From: Gammaproteobacteria bacterium
GTDB taxonomy: Bacteria > Pseudomonadota > Gammaproteobacteria > Eutrophobiales > Eutrophobiaceae
Length of the DNA stretch: 37,231 nt
Assembly (NCBI GenBank): GCA_016179185.1
Contig: JACORW010000046.1
Location: forward strand, 1 to 37,231
Direction: 5' to 3'
Below, piece after piece: positions 36,248 through 37,231 of the stretch (position 1 is the stretch's first letter; every line of letters begins with the position of its first letter). A program made the position numbers and the translations under genes. The notes under the pieces are model-generated. The model was not told where the DNA came from. It did not search any database and saw nothing but the letters and a program-made list of their open reading frames with translations.

Positions 36248-37231
36248 TCAGGCGCTGGCGGCCATGCGCACGGCTTCATCCACGTCCACCGACACCAGAC
36301 GGGACACGCCGGCCTCGTGCATGGTGACGCCCATCAACTGCTGCGCGATTTCCATGGTGATCTTGTTGTGGGTGATGAGTATGAACTGCACGTCCCGCGA
36401 CATATCGGCGACCAGCTGGCTGAACCGGGCGGTATTCGAATCGTCGAGCGGGGCATCCACTTCATCCAGGATGCAGAACGGCGCCGGGTTCAGCTTGAAT
36501 ATCGAAAACACCAGCGCCACGGCGGTGAGCGCCTTTTCCCCGCCCGAAAGCAGATGGATGTTGCTGTTGCGTTTGCCGGGCGGGCGCGCCATTACCGTAA
36601 CGCCGGTTTCCAGCAGATCCTCACCGATGAGTTCCAGGTAGGCATGCCCGCCTCCGAACAGTATCGGGAAGGTTTCCTTGAGATTCGCGTTCAGGCGATC
36701 GAAGGTCTCCTGAAACCGCGTGCGCGATTCCTTGTCTATTTTGCGGATGGCGCCCTCCAGGGTAGCCAGGGCCTCAGTCAAGTCAGAGTGTTGCCGGTCG
36801 AGGTATTCTTTTCGTTCGGCAAGCTGCCGGTGTTCGTCAATGGCGGCGAGGTTGATCGGACCCAGACGCTCGATGCGCCGCACCACCGACTCCAGCCGCT
36901 CGGTCCAGGCCTCGATGGAAGCTCCCGCCTCGAGTCCTGCAAGCAGTCCATGCGGTTCGTGCCCGGTGGCGGCGAGCTGCTCGACCACGGTCTGCACGCG
37001 AACCGTAATTTCCTGCGCCGCCATGCGCGCCGCCTCGAGCTCGTCACGCAATGACTGCACGATGCGTTCCTGGTCCGAGCGGCGGCGCTCGCCGTCGCGC
37101 AGGCCGCTGTCCGCCGCCTGCACCGCGTCCCGGTGCGCCGCCAGCTCGCGCTCCACCTGCACGCGTTCCGCAAGCCGTGTCTCCAGCAACGCGCGCAGTT
37201 CCGCCATGGGCGCGCGTGCCGCCTCTCTCGA
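36248..37231 (-). CDS. smc: Chromosome segregation protein SMC (C-terminal part, cut by window edge)
   Basis: This is the 3' third of smc, which encodes the condensin ATPase that compacts and resolves chromosomes. The frame is open to the window edge at 37231, so the first visible Met (37207) is internal. Visible parts are the end of the C-terminal coiled coil, the linker [13 protein letters not shown], the ABC signature [16 protein letters not shown], Walker [14 protein letters not shown] and the THNK switch. Gammaproteobacteria have either SMC-ScpAB or MukBEF; this one has SMC, excluding Enterobacterales-like lineages. Confidence 0.95.
   Translation of the reverse strand, partial: SREAARAPMAELRALLETRLAERVQVERELAAHRDAVQAADSGLRDGERRRSDQERIVQSLRDELEAARMAAQEITVRVQTVVEQLAATGHEPHGLLAGLEAGASIEAWTERLESVVRRIERLGPINLAAIDEHRQLAERKEYLDRQHSDLTEALATLEGAIRKIDKESRTRFQETFDRLNANLKETFPILFGGGHAYLELIGEDLLETGVTVMARPPGKRNSNIHLLSGGEKALTAVALVFSIFKLNPAPFCILDEVDAPLDDSNTARFSQLVADMSRDVQFILITHNKITMEIAQQLMGVTMHEAGVSRLVSVDVDEAVRMAASA

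Overview
The window is a GC-rich stretch of housekeeping chromosome from a gammaproteobacterium. The evidence is gene content and order. The run yceD-rpmF-plsX-fabH-fabD-fabG-acpP-fabF-pabC-mltG-tmk-holB-pilZ-tatD matches the enterobacterial and pseudomonad arrangement, and the pilZ after holB is the pseudomonad-type variant. The run rpoE-rseA-rseB-mucD-lepA-lepB-rnc-era-recO-pdxJ-acpS is also the pseudomonad-type order, and smc-zipA-ligA is gammaproteobacterial. In Pseudomonas these are separate blocks (from memory), while here they lie within 37 kb. That suggests a lineage outside Enterobacterales and Pseudomonadales, perhaps a Chromatiales-like or related group; the sequence alone does not settle this.

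Layout: (1) 1-2.8 kb holds a DUF808 membrane protein, a DUF167/YggU protein and a secreted M20 peptidase. (2) 2.8-13.9 kb is one long minus-strand series covering ribosomal protein L32, lipid initiation (plsX), the full core fatty-acid synthesis set, folate (pabC), a peptidoglycan terminase (mltG), dTMP kinase, the DNA polymerase III delta-prime subunit, PilZ and TatD. (3) 13.9-19.6 kb holds maf, an S49 peptidase, rluC, and rne with a leader of about 400 nt. (4) 19.6-31.7 kb is the minus-strand sigma-E envelope-stress genes (rpoE, rseA, rseB, mucD), then lepA, lepB, a DUF4845 protein, rnc, era, recO, pdxJ and acpS, then prfC. (5) 31.8-33.5 kb is nadB, divergent from rpoE. (6) 33.5 kb to the right edge is ligA, zipA and the 3' part of smc.

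The genes are tightly packed, with many ATGA or GTGA stop/start overlaps (tmk/holB, mltG/pabC, fabG/fabD, fabH/plsX, acpS/pdxJ, lepB/lepA), and 11 genes appear to start at GTG or TTG. There are no transposons, prophage genes, CRISPR arrays, tRNAs, rRNAs or recognisable defence genes.

The one structure not explained by known genes is a family of three intercistronic elements (3628-3732, 5730-5870, 15548-15669). Each is an imperfect inverted repeat whose arms are strictly phased 7-bp tandem repeats. In all three, one arm contains the stop codon of the upstream gene and the other arm sits 3-12 nt before the start codon of the downstream gene, where a Shine-Dalgarno sequence would be expected. 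This is the best candidate here for something undescribed. Secondary signals are a perfect 10-bp-arm hairpin abutting an extended -10 promoter before pdxJ, an intrinsic terminator between acpP and fabF, and a near-leaderless promoter before yceD.
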